Assembly: GCA_017412085.1 (NCBI GenBank)
Contig: JAFPYS010000012.1
Location: 1 to 64,000, forward strand
Length of the DNA: 64,000 nt
Direction: 5' to 3'
From: Alphaproteobacteria bacterium
GTDB taxonomy: Bacteria > Pseudomonadota > Alphaproteobacteria > CAAHEQ01 > UBA3637
Shown here: positions 44,301 to 51,264 of the stretch, in pieces
Numbering within the stretch: position 1 is the stretch's first letter
How the letters are laid out: every line of letters starts with the position of its first letter
Made by a program: the position numbers and the translations under genes
Notes under the pieces: model-generated
Told to the model about the DNA's origin: nothing
Database searches by the model: none
The model's input: only the letters and a program-made list of their open reading frames with translations

Positions 44301-44810
44301 ATTATCTTCCCGCCATACAATGGTTAATGTGTTTTGTATTGTCTGAACTTGAACGGGCGACCAATTGACCTTTAATAAACATTCTTCACCTTCCTCCAAC
44401 TGTGTTTTTTCCATGCATTCACCAGACAATGTAAAACCACCAGCGGGTGTTTCCGCTAAATACTTTTGCAAGAACACCAACGGACCATTTTCCGCACGCA
44501 AAACAAGCACAGCCTCCGCCTGAGATCCTAAAACAACCTTTTCCAGATTTACCTCATTTGGCGTAATCACTAACTGCGTGTTTTGTGAGCCAAAAGATGG
44601 CAAAGTGTCATCCAAATCCGTATCCCGACCAATCGTTGATTGCACAACAAACGAAGGGCGCTCCTCCCTTTGAACGACGGGCGCGGTCTTTTTACGCATT
44701 GAACACAAAACAGTAATGAACAAAATCAAAACAATCAACCCCAACAAGGATAGAATCCATGAAGTCCGTCGTCTTGATTGTTCCGATACGCTTTCGCGAT
44801 TTGTTGCCAT
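38334..44810 (-). CDS. virB10: Giant VirB10-like T4SS protein with a very long repeat array
   Basis: 2158 residues, five times a normal VirB10. Residues 1-16 are cytoplasmic, 17-37 form a membrane anchor (WILSLLGLIVLILFITVLC), and 60-200 are a periplasmic stretch with cysteines and an Ig-like look. From about 245 to 1720 runs an array of degenerate repeats of about 20 residues with the pattern (I/V)GxVxxDGxVxDxxGxx; examples are IGRVMPDWTVLDKSGK and VGRVGPDGAIYNGSGS. The C-terminal TrbI/VirB10 barrel lies at about 1870-2080 (VLLADKAVPAVLVRSIDSRY, NILIPAGSRLIGSLEGS, LYVPSGTRLTAF). The repeats should span periplasm and reach the outer membrane, or be exposed. Starts 10 bases after virB9. Confidence 0.88.
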   Translation of the reverse strand: MATNRESVSEQSRRRTSWILSLLGLIVLILFITVLCSMRKKTAPVVQREERPSFVVQSTIGRDTDLDDTLPSFGSQNTQLVITPNEVNLEKVVLGSQAEAVLVLRAENGPLVFLQKYLAETPAGGFTLSGECMEKTQLEEGEECLLKVNWSPVQVQTIQNTLTIVWREDNPRVFRDERTQVQLKGGSTDSKDCVCCEIEKEKAEKVPRKAVTLDGQELVVNDDGTVTIDGKTYEVTGEVVIDPETGEVLAWVEPEKVALGLKNEFLGVVSNTRTVVDKDGTTVGRLLGDDTLVDSDFNILGAAIPIVSVLDAQGVVVGKLTYDQDGVRVVDGNGTTIGVPRVDGSVVDKADVQIGILRPMGMALDLSGNLLGTILPTGAVINKDQKVQGYIQQNGFVTNENGNVIGGVIPRGVAEGTGCRSFGTVGLNGQVKDAYGQVMGRVMLDGGVVDTNFNEIGSVVNQGLIVNMKGEVVGFVNSEGKAVNGQGGLIGCVGPDGNVSANKSFIGGVLKKGYVVGNSCNVLGSVYPDARVMSADVREVGKVRSDGYVLNSSNKVSGVVVPHGTVLAEGCRLMGMISITGQVLNEKGMSVGCINLQKQALDTEGREIGKITPTGPVLGAEGVFVGRVRYDGRIIDKNGKIIDCVNPDGTSSVGMASTPVGSGEESVGVILGDNGLPTGWTALAGKCYNERNEEVGTISFNGWVSNKEGQLLGFAPPSGFVFSATGDIVGRYNQRVGSVVDNKEKEIGRVMPDWTVLDKSGKTILGSLIPANTSFVGLDGTLLGSLNYEGQLLDENGRSVGRVMADGSVYNSSNNLIGGMVRAGAVMAANGGQIGWANSNGEVLSQGTRIGKLLPNGLAVTPDNRVLGRLWDKMSVVVSASGVVGAVVPETAAGDASSYRAAVHDRNGTTLGNMSGFGVLLGHDGRLGGTSVPITMVTDLDHRFTGWVGFKGQVVNAEGQTVGQLGQNGLIVNALGVVIGNVVLKGTVIDTAGQFVGRVGPDGAIYNGSGSTELFVGPQPYILNADLSVAARLVKDGLGVTPNGQVVGWTGYDGTLVDADRTIGQIALDDRVSNKEGQIVASYVPVGAPSVQEDEKMCGVVNEGASVVSAGGRTIGSVVAPDYVVQNNTVVGRIRTGSLFARSLVNSESIGSMDLDSMVYRTNTTRQVGRVAMNGLIVDSAQKVIAGVVPTGFAISNNLKTLGSEDFTGSVWLGGKIVGSSSAINTVMQGGGIIGGMFEPSVIVDRNGLEIGRTNARNEVVDKAGQKIATRMPFYSALTSDTLWAGGPSRTGAVVDDYARRVGVVAGDGSIMDAGAFKGRILSDGSATGVPEKSVYNSMPYAGHLVTQGLPMGYNKSVLGRTTIQGDLIDASDKVIFQELDDATILGKERPLEGMVLSFRPAVSQENSILGFLNGDGKVVDSNGNEVGPVVSNGAVKGDHELKILGSLIPETMVVNNCKVIGQTAYNGEVIDGQGNSVGRMQADQWAEDTQGRKLGRSVRYGPVMSPTHPAVYLGRTMPDSTVVDVDGAMLGCAENDKRVMDANGNMLGAVIDRGPVFNKAGDMYGRVDAMGRVIGVDNEVLGYIIGDGTDRAFDFNGNEIGRMVSKTDEILFDENGKFIGTFDLEGVRRDADGNFLFRVGKDGTIYDQWGNAIGKLGDGNEYVYLYDMQDKPVARLMGCDLQKLPGNEKMGSLLANGTIRDENDELILTATADGKVYNPDGTQFGRFAGVGLDLRRCGLSSTDLASSGRKISWGGKQYNVDSSGMIVDSNGRVVGGWDSLNNRPYIWDAEGAQGGRQPPPQMKNPPISAEVRETFNDLQKKRRAMMKEKMGGQPAIIPGPEILARAKGHKDKDWSSVGVGKNQISTWPVDMSRVLLADKAVPAVLVRSIDSRYPSVPVTAIVERHIYAEEGRNILIPAGSRLIGSLEGSGFDFGRDQAAKINIAWHRLIRPDGAAFRFEAVSGDAQGRGGVAAYLDLQLMKKFLLPFATSLGEGAILKLTEWNEKNSVASTTQNSSGGTTSETAASQTRKMFIENFRDVWEELMAMAGEVPNILYVPSGTRLTAFSNEDLWLRSTEDDEEDLKKEGFANSLSAMLPSSNGSWTKERTKDRDSESSSASSTQENTPAPDSETIYVPEDINDRTVEPVARPTEEQPAYF
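39620..44080 (-). repeat. Coding repeat array in the virB10-like gene (unit about 60 bases, degenerate)
   Basis: Throughout this stretch the minus-strand translation repeats a unit of about 20 residues: a Gly-containing beta-turn, a short strand, a second Gly turn (typically DG or NG), a strand and an acidic D/N-x-x-G turn. I estimate several dozen copies from spacing, not from alignment. The DNA copies have diverged, so unlike a recent satellite they are unlikely to recombine easily. Confidence 0.8.
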
Positions 44811-44820
44811 CTATAATTTC

Positions 44821-46497
44821 CTACTTAATTCTCACGACCGAACAAGAATAACCTCTGCGTCCTAACTTACGGCACAGGGCATCACCTGTTTCGGCATCTT
44901 TTAATGTGCCAACCCGCAAACGGAATAAATCCATCATATCTCCATTTGCCGATGTGTCAACAGAATAGTAAGGATCATAGCCTGACAGCAAATCAGCATT
45001 ATTCGAATAAATTTGCTCCCATAATTTTTCAAGATCAGCTATTTCAGAGGCCGTTCCAAATTCTAAGGCAATATTTTCCTTTGCCGCAACTGGCATAATC
45101 ACACCGCGAGAGGCTTCAATCGCATCAATATTTGCATGTGCAGCAGAAGAATTACGAACACTGCTTGGAATTCCATGAATGGGCTGCCATGCCGCCGTAC
45201 CGCCACAACGATTTGCCCCCATTGTGTCGTCACAATAAGGATTAATTGCGCCCGCATAAGGATTCATGCCGCCCGTTTCGGTTGCATATGCCAAATTCAT
45301 TGAGGCACCATTTTGAGCCGGAGCATATGGATTCTTGCCATGCAAGATTGTGCCGCCGCGCAATGTCACCTCTGGATTGGGCAAATCTTGTCCGCGCACT
45401 GGTAATTGCTGTTGATAAGCATAAGGGCGTTCATTAAATCCAGAATAATCAGTGTATTCCAAACCAGCTGCCGGATCACGACGCAACTTAATGCAAATTA
45501 CCTTTTGACCATTGCGCAAAACCAGGTCACCAATTGCTTCGACTACAATCAAGCGGCTATTCGGGCCACGCGTTCTGAAACCAACAGGCACCTCTGTATC
45601 TTGAACCAACAAGCTTACCACGGGACGTTGCGTCATTGTCAATGCTTTGGGCCCTAAGTCAATATACGTGAAAATGTTATCACGCCACACATTATCTGGC
45701 GCAATATCCACATCATCCGGATTTGGCAAGAACATATCCAAATCAAATTTCAAGCTTTCCGGATCCATTGGCACGCTGTTTTTCCACTCATTTGCGAAAT
45801 TAACCGCCGCCGAAGAAGCCGTGCCATTCACATTACGTGAAACGGCAGATCCACCCGCCATTAAAGGCATAGAAGCCATTGAAGAAGCACCGCTTCCGTC
45901 CACCATTTGACCACCATCGGCCACAGGCGTCCAACGCGGCCCCACCAAAACATCAACAACGGATTGTGTAATTTTATCGGTATTAAACGTTTCGCTTCTT
46001 AAATAAAAGACATAACGATTTCCAGAGCGCCCAAAGATAATCATGTTGCCATCTACACCCAAATAAGATGGATCCGCATAAAGCAACATTGAATTTGGAG
46101 AAACAACTTCGCCATTGAAAGATTCTGGCGCTCCAATATGGACTTTCTCAATTAATTCCCATGTTGGCAAATTAATCAACGTCATCATTCCTTCACGCAA
46201 ACGAATTGGTAAAACGGTATCCGGTGTCCAGTTATATTTTGAATATCCTGGCTTTGTTTGTCCAGAGCCCATATGGGCCAATGGGTTGTTCCATGCTTTT
46301 TGTTGCATACCCAGCGGATGAATATAATCCAAATTCACCTCGTCATATTCTCCCGCAGCACCGGCTATTGCGTCGGCTACCTGCTGAGCTTGAGGATCTG
46401 TTGGCAAATTAACTTGAGCACAAACCGGCGAAACAATTGCTCCCAAAACCCCTGTTAAAACAGGCAAAACTCCCCTAAAAAGTATCTTTTTTTTCAC
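44821..46497 (-). CDS. virB9: VirB9-like T4SS protein with C-terminal SPOR domain
   Basis: 558 residues, about twice a normal VirB9. The start is GTG at 46497: a strong AAGGAGG sits seven bases upstream, and the frame beyond it (to 46521) contains that ribosome site. A signal peptide ends VCA. The first VirB9 domain (about 55-180) includes VLPIRLREGMMTLINLPT and NRYVFYLRSETF. The C-terminal VirB9 domain is at about 275-360 (FTYIDLGPKALTMTQRPVV, LVLRNGQKVICIKL). A Gly/Asn/Ala-rich linker follows. Residues about 478-558 are a SPOR domain (IALEFGTASEIADLEKLW, then LFRLRVGTLKDAETGDALC and GRRGYSCSVVRI). SPOR binds glycan strands stripped of stem peptides. Confidence 0.88.
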   Translation of the reverse strand: MKKKILFRGVLPVLTGVLGAIVSPVCAQVNLPTDPQAQQVADAIAGAAGEYDEVNLDYIHPLGMQQKAWNNPLAHMGSGQTKPGYSKYNWTPDTVLPIRLREGMMTLINLPTWELIEKVHIGAPESFNGEVVSPNSMLLYADPSYLGVDGNMIIFGRSGNRYVFYLRSETFNTDKITQSVVDVLVGPRWTPVADGGQMVDGSGASSMASMPLMAGGSAVSRNVNGTASSAAVNFANEWKNSVPMDPESLKFDLDMFLPNPDDVDIAPDNVWRDNIFTYIDLGPKALTMTQRPVVSLLVQDTEVPVGFRTRGPNSRLIVVEAIGDLVLRNGQKVICIKLRRDPAAGLEYTDYSGFNERPYAYQQQLPVRGQDLPNPEVTLRGGTILHGKNPYAPAQNGASMNLAYATETGGMNPYAGAINPYCDDTMGANRCGGTAAWQPIHGIPSSVRNSSAAHANIDAIEASRGVIMPVAAKENIALEFGTASEIADLEKLWEQIYSNNADLLSGYDPYYSVDTSANGDMMDLFRLRVGTLKDAETGDALCRKLGRRGYSCSVVRIK

Positions 46498-46572
46498 AGG
46501 TTCCTCCTTATGTCTAGACACTGCTTTACTTCAGCTTATCTAAAAACAAAACGAAAGTCCAGTAAAAAAATA

Positions 46573-47289
46573 TTATTTTTTAGATTTTTGTTGACTGGGA
46601 CGAATACCAAAATCCGACACCACAAATCCTAATGGATTTTTTAAACGATCCGCCCACACCAAACCTTCCTTGGTTGGATGAAAAGCAGTTGCTAAATCAG
46701 CTCTAAAATAAGAAATTACAGGTTTTGAAGCGGCCCGATCTATATCTTGGAATTCTAATTCTACTTGCCATTCATCCGAACCATCCACAGATCCAGCACG
46801 CGTTTTGTTAACACTTAAGATACGAACATTACGTACAAAATTGTCTTTGCGCGCCAACTCTTGTCCCGGAATTGATTCTTTTTGAACAAATTCGTCATAA
46901 ATCGGCGACTCACTCATCCAGTAAACCGGACCATTTGTTCCCCAACGCTCTTTTAATTCGGACAAATCCGATCCTATCCCATAACGCGCCAACACATACT
47001 GACGAACCAAAGATTCTTTTAATACATCGGAATTCAATGTTTCCACAGAAGGCCGCTCAACAGATACAATTTGCTGATTTTTGTCTTGAATTTCCAAGTA
47101 AAAAGGTTGAACACGCACAACTGGGGTTACATTGGCAAGAGCAATCAACAAAATAACATCACAAATAACCGCCAAGACCATCATCACAACAAACGCCCGC
47201 GCCATCCACAGATAGCGTTCCTCTTGCAAAATCTCCCGCTCATTCCGAGCTGGGAACGTTTTTATTTCAGACGTCTCTTCATCTACCAT
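46573..47289 (-). CDS. virB8: VirB8-like inner-membrane T4SS protein (copy next to virB9)
   Basis: 238 residues: cytoplasmic tail of about 32, one membrane helix (AFVVMMVLAVICDVILLIALA) and a periplasmic NTF2-like VirB8 domain. Marks are VRQYVLARYGIGSDLSELKE, WMSESPIYDEFVQKES and the ending NPLGFVVSDFGIRP, the family NPxGFxV motif. VirB8 links VirB10 and the inner-membrane complex. AAGG precedes the ATG. It lies 75 bases before virB9, one of the widest gaps in the operon. Confidence 0.88.
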   Translation of the reverse strand: MVDEETSEIKTFPARNEREILQEERYLWMARAFVVMMVLAVICDVILLIALANVTPVVRVQPFYLEIQDKNQQIVSVERPSVETLNSDVLKESLVRQYVLARYGIGSDLSELKERWGTNGPVYWMSESPIYDEFVQKESIPGQELARKDNFVRNVRILSVNKTRAGSVDGSDEWQVELEFQDIDRAASKPVISYFRADLATAFHPTKEGLVWADRLKNPLGFVVSDFGIRPSQQKSKK

Positions 47290-47300
47290 ATTTTTTTACC

Positions 47301-47483
47301 TTAAGAAAACCACTCAGGTACCTCTGGTGCCTTTTTTAATTCTAAACAAGCACAGGGGGATTTTTTAAGTTCAGAATATTCTGTTCCGATGCCCACCGGC
47401 GCCTTCTCATAAATGGTACCGCATGCAGCCAACACAATACCAACGCATGATAATAAAATGTATAACATTTTTTTCTTTTTCAT
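47301..47483 (-). CDS. VirB7-like small lipoprotein between two virB8 genes
   Basis: 60 residues from the ATG at 47483 (AAGGAG eight bases upstream; an in-frame GTG at 47489 is possible). Basic start, lipobox VLAAC with the lipidated Cys near residue 21, then 40 polar residues with a CACLELKK pair of cysteines. Size, lipobox and place before virB8-virB9-virB10 fit VirB7, the outer-membrane anchor of VirB9. Sequence identity to known VirB7 is not apparent. Confidence 0.75.
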   Translation of the reverse strand: MKKKKMLYILLSCVGIVLAACGTIYEKAPVGIGTEYSELKKSPCACLELKKAPEVPEWFS

Positions 47484-47541
47484 TTTCACCTCTCCTTTTT
47501 AACCCATTTTAACACTTTCAATATTTTTAGCAATCAAAAAA

Positions 47542-48171
47542 TTACCGTTGTACAGATTTTCGATCGGATTCATCTATACGCGTCACGGTAAACCCATATG
47601 GATTGCTAAGATTTCGTCCTAGTCCCGCCCGCGACGGCATGTGTGCAAACTGAACAACAACCCTTTTAGGATTTTTAATCCAATTTGCAAACCCATCAAA
47701 AGTATATATATCAAAATCAACCGAATAATAAACACCGCGCCGCTCCACATTCAATATGTCCACTACCTTGGGCATAGCGTTTTCCATTTTTTCATATGTC
47801 CCTTCTGAGGGTTTAAAATCATCATAAACGCTAGAGGATGATAAATACGATATAATTCCTCCACTCGCCCACCGACGTTCCATTTCATCACGATCTGGAA
47901 TAACAGAATACCGCATATCCAAATAATATCGGACCAACATCTCGTCCAAACGATCATTCCTTACAATGGTCAATGGCGAAATTTGCACCAAATCCTGATT
48001 GAACCAAATAAAGCCGCGTTCAACATTTTGCACAACCTGTGCCACAACGCGAATTTGTAACACCGCCTGAAAAAGCGTAACAGTAATAAAAAACGTCACA
48101 ATCCACAACAACCAACACATCACCATCAACAAGCGCGTGAAATGCCAAGAAGCTGTGCTTGATTCCTCCAT
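47542..48171 (-). CDS. Second VirB8-like inner-membrane protein
   Basis: 209 residues: membrane helix near 13-36 (LLMVMCWLLWIVTFFITVTLF), then a VirB8-like periplasmic domain with LVRYYLDMRYSVIPDRDEM, SYLSSSSVYDDFKPSEG and the ending NPYGFTVTRIDES. Each of these lines up with the corresponding part of the VirB8 at 46573, but overall identity is low, so the duplication is old. AAGGAG precedes the ATG. Two VirB8 forms also occur in rickettsial rvh systems, where the second is thought to be specialised. Confidence 0.82.
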   Translation of the reverse strand: MEESSTASWHFTRLLMVMCWLLWIVTFFITVTLFQAVLQIRVVAQVVQNVERGFIWFNQDLVQISPLTIVRNDRLDEMLVRYYLDMRYSVIPDRDEMERRWASGGIISYLSSSSVYDDFKPSEGTYEKMENAMPKVVDILNVERRGVYYSVDFDIYTFDGFANWIKNPKRVVVQFAHMPSRAGLGRNLSNPYGFTVTRIDESDRKSVQR

Positions 48172-48182
48172 TCAACACTCCT

Positions 48183-49349
48183 TTACGAACAAACGCTAAA
48201 ATCAAAATCCTGTTGTTGGGGATAACGGGACCGCATTTCCTCAGCCATGTTTTCAGCTTGATCTTGGAAGGTTCGAACCATCGCAGCATTTGCCTTTTGC
48301 TCCACCAAACGTTGCTCTATTTCCAAAGCATTTGTTTCAGTCAGATATACCGTTCCATTTGCATCTTTTTCCATGGCAGCAATCACCGTCTGTTGCCTTT
48401 GCTGAGGCGTTTGTTGATCTAATTTATCCATGTTCGAAAAAGCCTCAGGAAACTGTTCCCGAACTTCTGATATCACATTAGATTTACCCTTTGTTCTTGC
48501 TGCACGCTTAGCAACAGCATGAGGATGAGCCGCATCTTGTTCATTCAGCTTCACAATATATTCTTTGGCCTCCTTTATAAGTTCATCCCGCAATTCTTTC
48601 AAAGCTTTACGCACCCTGTTAATTTCACCTGAACGAGCAGCATCAAAGTCTGGGAACTCCAATCCAACGGCCGCCAATCTCTTAATAAAATCTTGTTGCA
48701 TCTGTTTAAATGTATTATCAAAATCCATTTCTGCAACTTTCATATTATTAACACCATTTTCCGAAAGCGTTAACTCCTCTAAACCCGTTCCAACCATCTT
48801 TTGCTCTAAATTCTCAGGAACATCCCGAACATTCTTATTAATGGCCTCTCCGCCCCATTTTCTGCCATTGGTTAAAGCATCCTCCATAATTTCCTGTTCA
48901 ATATCACGCTTTCGATCCCACAAAGCATTTCGTTCAGCAATGGATCTTGGCATAATACTGTCTTCTGGGTAATACCCCTCTTCATCTTTCAAATTCTTTG
49001 TTTTTTCTTGATAAGCGGCACGCACTCGTTTCAAAACTTCTTTTGGATTCTTAAATCGGCTAAAACGTTGCTCATTACATTTTAACAGATTGTCCAAAAA
49101 TTTCTGCATTCTTTTACCTTCTGCCTTTAACTTGCCTTGTTGTTCAGCCATAGTTTGTAACACGGGCAAATCCGTCATCAGGTTGTGTACCTCCAACGCT
49201 TTATCCAACGCCTCATTGTGAGCCGGCAAAAACTTTGTTAAGGTTCTCATCTTTACATCCACAACGGGTGGCGCTTCAAAGCGCAACGCAACCGCCGTTG
49301 TGCTTAACAACGCTACAGAACAAACACAGATAAATAAAATTTTTCTCAT
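48183..49349 (-). CDS. Exported helical protein of the T4SS operon (unknown family)
   Basis: 388 residues with a signal peptide (KILFICVCSVALLSTTAVA). The mature part is strongly helical and charged, with likely coiled coils (EHNLMTDLPVLQTMAEQQG region; ALKELRDELIKEAKEYIVK; EIEQRLVEQKANAAMVRTFQ). It ends SVCS with a lone cysteine. Size and character recall VirB5-like minor pilins or VirB6-associated periplasmic proteins, but no motif decides. GGAGG precedes the ATG; 11 bases separate it from the next virB8-like gene. Confidence 0.7.
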   Translation of the reverse strand: MRKILFICVCSVALLSTTAVALRFEAPPVVDVKMRTLTKFLPAHNEALDKALEVHNLMTDLPVLQTMAEQQGKLKAEGKRMQKFLDNLLKCNEQRFSRFKNPKEVLKRVRAAYQEKTKNLKDEEGYYPEDSIMPRSIAERNALWDRKRDIEQEIMEDALTNGRKWGGEAINKNVRDVPENLEQKMVGTGLEELTLSENGVNNMKVAEMDFDNTFKQMQQDFIKRLAAVGLEFPDFDAARSGEINRVRKALKELRDELIKEAKEYIVKLNEQDAAHPHAVAKRAARTKGKSNVISEVREQFPEAFSNMDKLDQQTPQQRQQTVIAAMEKDANGTVYLTETNALEIEQRLVEQKANAAMVRTFQDQAENMAEEMRSRYPQQQDFDFSVCS

Positions 49350-49351
49350 GT

Positions 49352-50494
49352 TTAACCTCCTGTTGTCGGTGTTACTGAAGGAGCTGTTGGTTGTTGTTGC
49401 TCCTCCGGTTCATCAGATGTTGTTTTTGGCTTGAAATCCAATTCCAAAATCTCGGCGCGCACACGTGTCCGAGCCGCCATCACATTTATTTTTAATAATA
49501 ACAATGCGTCATGAAGTGCCCGACGAGATGCCAGTGTATTCAGCGCTTGTGGTTTCGTTTTATATTCTGCAGAAATCCCCTTGTCTATGGCGCCAAGATT
49601 TTCCAACTCTTTCTTCAGTTCCAGCGCCGAAGCCAATCCTATAATACACCGCTGTTGAGCCTTGTATAAAATGTTCCAATTGTCGCCAGTAACATTTTTT
49701 AATGACCGTTGATCTTCAATCAGTTCATTCATACGATATTCCATCAACTCATGCACCCCGGCCCGATCAGCATCTTCTAGCCCCGGGAAATTATTCGCGT
49801 TGAACCCAACCGCGGCGTTTGGTTTTTGGAACGTCACACCCGTTTTACCCATGACCGCTACAGTCCTGTTACGAGAAGGCGGACCCACCCACGCGTCTGT
49901 CACAGATCCTTGCTCCCCCGAAAAAGAGGCTGTAATATTCGTGGCATCGCGCATAAATTTATTAATTGCTGCATGACCAAGGGTTGTCCCAAGTCCCACA
50001 AAATCCATCAGCGTCCATGCGGGAAACCATACAACGTCCTGAAAAATCGCCCAAATACTGACAGCACTTTTTGCTTGACTTTCCGTCTGCGCCTGCACGG
50101 CCTGTTTATAATAGTTCTCATTACGAGCCCGTATGTGCTCACTCGGATTAAAAACTAAACCAAAGCTTCCCCAGCCCCCTCCAAACCAACCAGTAAGCCC
50201 AGTAAGCAAAGGAGCTCCAACACTAGAAGCGACACTAAGTCCCATATCCGCTATCGCTGCATTATTACCGGCATCCGATGAATAATCCGCATTATGTCCC
50301 TGAGCATCCACGTCCGGCGCGGTATATTTCACGGGGTCAGGAGGCGGATCGCCTGAATCTGGTTTTGTTTGTTCTTGCCGCTGACGATTTTGCGACATAG
50401 CAGTGGCAGATGTCGTTGCAGCATCATTCGCCGCATTAGCAAAAGAAGCTATCAATAACGAAACAATATATGTACTAATTAATATCTTTTTCAT
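49352..50494 (-). CDS. Exported protein of the T4SS operon with hydrophobic middle (unknown family)
   Basis: 380 residues. Signal peptide ending ANA, then a Gln/Asp/Pro-rich segment. A Gly-rich hydrophobic stretch lies near 105-130 (GAPLLTGLTGWFGGGWGSF) and a second near 165-185 (IWAIFQDVVWFPAWTLMDFV). The helical C-terminal half holds a single Cys (QQRCIIGLASALELKKELE) and a Pro/Thr-rich tail. The hydrophobic parts may insert in a membrane or be subunit contacts. Two bases separate it from the next gene. Not recognised. Confidence 0.7.
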   Translation of the reverse strand: MKKILISTYIVSLLIASFANAANDAATTSATAMSQNRQRQEQTKPDSGDPPPDPVKYTAPDVDAQGHNADYSSDAGNNAAIADMGLSVASSVGAPLLTGLTGWFGGGWGSFGLVFNPSEHIRARNENYYKQAVQAQTESQAKSAVSIWAIFQDVVWFPAWTLMDFVGLGTTLGHAAINKFMRDATNITASFSGEQGSVTDAWVGPPSRNRTVAVMGKTGVTFQKPNAAVGFNANNFPGLEDADRAGVHELMEYRMNELIEDQRSLKNVTGDNWNILYKAQQRCIIGLASALELKKELENLGAIDKGISAEYKTKPQALNTLASRRALHDALLLLKINVMAARTRVRAEILELDFKPKTTSDEPEEQQQPTAPSVTPTTGG

Positions 50495-50511
50495 GAATAA
50501 CTCCCTTCAAA

Positions 50512-51264
50512 CTAACCATCATTTTCTACCGCCGGACGATCCTTTGGCATCAGCACAATTGGTTGAACAGATAAAAATCTTGCCGCATCCAATTCCAGCA
50601 TCTGGATTTGCATCGCAATATCAGCGATTAAAGCCTTGTTAACCGCACGCCAGCTTTGATCAATTCCAGACGTGGCACCGATGGTTCCATTCCCATTCAA
50701 ATCGGCACTGATAGCCTTCATATCATCAATTAATTTTTCTCGAACATTGTAAGCTGTGTAAACGTAATCGCTGGCAATAGTCTTTAAATAAGCCTTACGA
50801 TTTTCCATGATTTTTGTTTTGTTTTCTTCGGTATTATCCTCTTCGTTCTCAATAAAAAACATTTCCTTGACAACCGCCGTCATATCCCCACCGCTTTTAA
50901 TTTTATCATTTAATGGACCATAAGCAGTTTTTTTGTCATTATCTAAAATATTTTCCTTAACATATTCATAAGCGCTGATATTTAAATCCGAATTGCTGGG
51001 AGCACCCGTTCCTTCGTCCACAACATATGACGCATCTCCGGTAACCAACGCATCCGCCTTTCCTTGTGTTACATTGATATTTGCCCCCATTTGAGGTCCA
51101 TCGGCGGCTGGCAGCAATGCCATAATATTTCCAATGGCTCCCCGAATACTATCGCTCATAGATTGTGGGTTAATTTGAACCTCGGCATGGGGGACGACCG
51201 CCCATACGTATCCCCCAATACCCAACACCATCAGCATAATTAAAAATTTATATACAATCCTCAT
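50512..51264 (-). CDS. Exported protein of the T4SS operon, VirB5-like C-terminus (unknown family)
   Basis: 250 residues. N-terminal signal or anchor ending VWA, then an acidic mature region and a C-terminal helix set ADIAMQIQMLELDAARFL that resembles the end of the preceding gene product (LMNLQTLDLRAQSYRSLI) and, loosely, VirB5-type pilin-tip proteins. The start overlaps the previous stop as ATGA, so synthesis of the two is coupled and they may act as a pair. Confidence 0.7.
   Translation of the reverse strand: MRIVYKFLIMLMVLGIGGYVWAVVPHAEVQINPQSMSDSIRGAIGNIMALLPAADGPQMGANINVTQGKADALVTGDASYVVDEGTGAPSNSDLNISAYEYVKENILDNDKKTAYGPLNDKIKSGGDMTAVVKEMFFIENEEDNTEENKTKIMENRKAYLKTIASDYVYTAYNVREKLIDDMKAISADLNGNGTIGATSGIDQSWRAVNKALIADIAMQIQMLELDAARFLSVQPIVLMPKDRPAVENDG

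Noticed and set aside
43855-44346. Long plus-strand open frame opposite virB10
   Set aside because: It is a low-complexity shadow of the repeat-rich virB10 frame, without ribosome site, promoter or a recognisable domain. The same applies to other antisense frames over ileS, dnaE, uvrD and the exported giant.
37341-44810. Dot/Icm (type IVB) identity: DotB-DotG-DotH-like gene order with a repeat-rich DotG
   Set aside because: The ATPase has VirB11 wording and spacing (SGGTATGKTT, FATIHA), the VirB8 and VirB9 domains fit the P-type families, and the repeats do not resemble those of Legionella DotG. The VirB naming fits better, although the system is atypical.
46497-46521. Start of virB9 at 46521
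   Set aside because: That start (also GTG) would place the strong AAGGAGG site inside the coding region, and its first eight residues are not signal-peptide-like; GTG at 46497 fits both.
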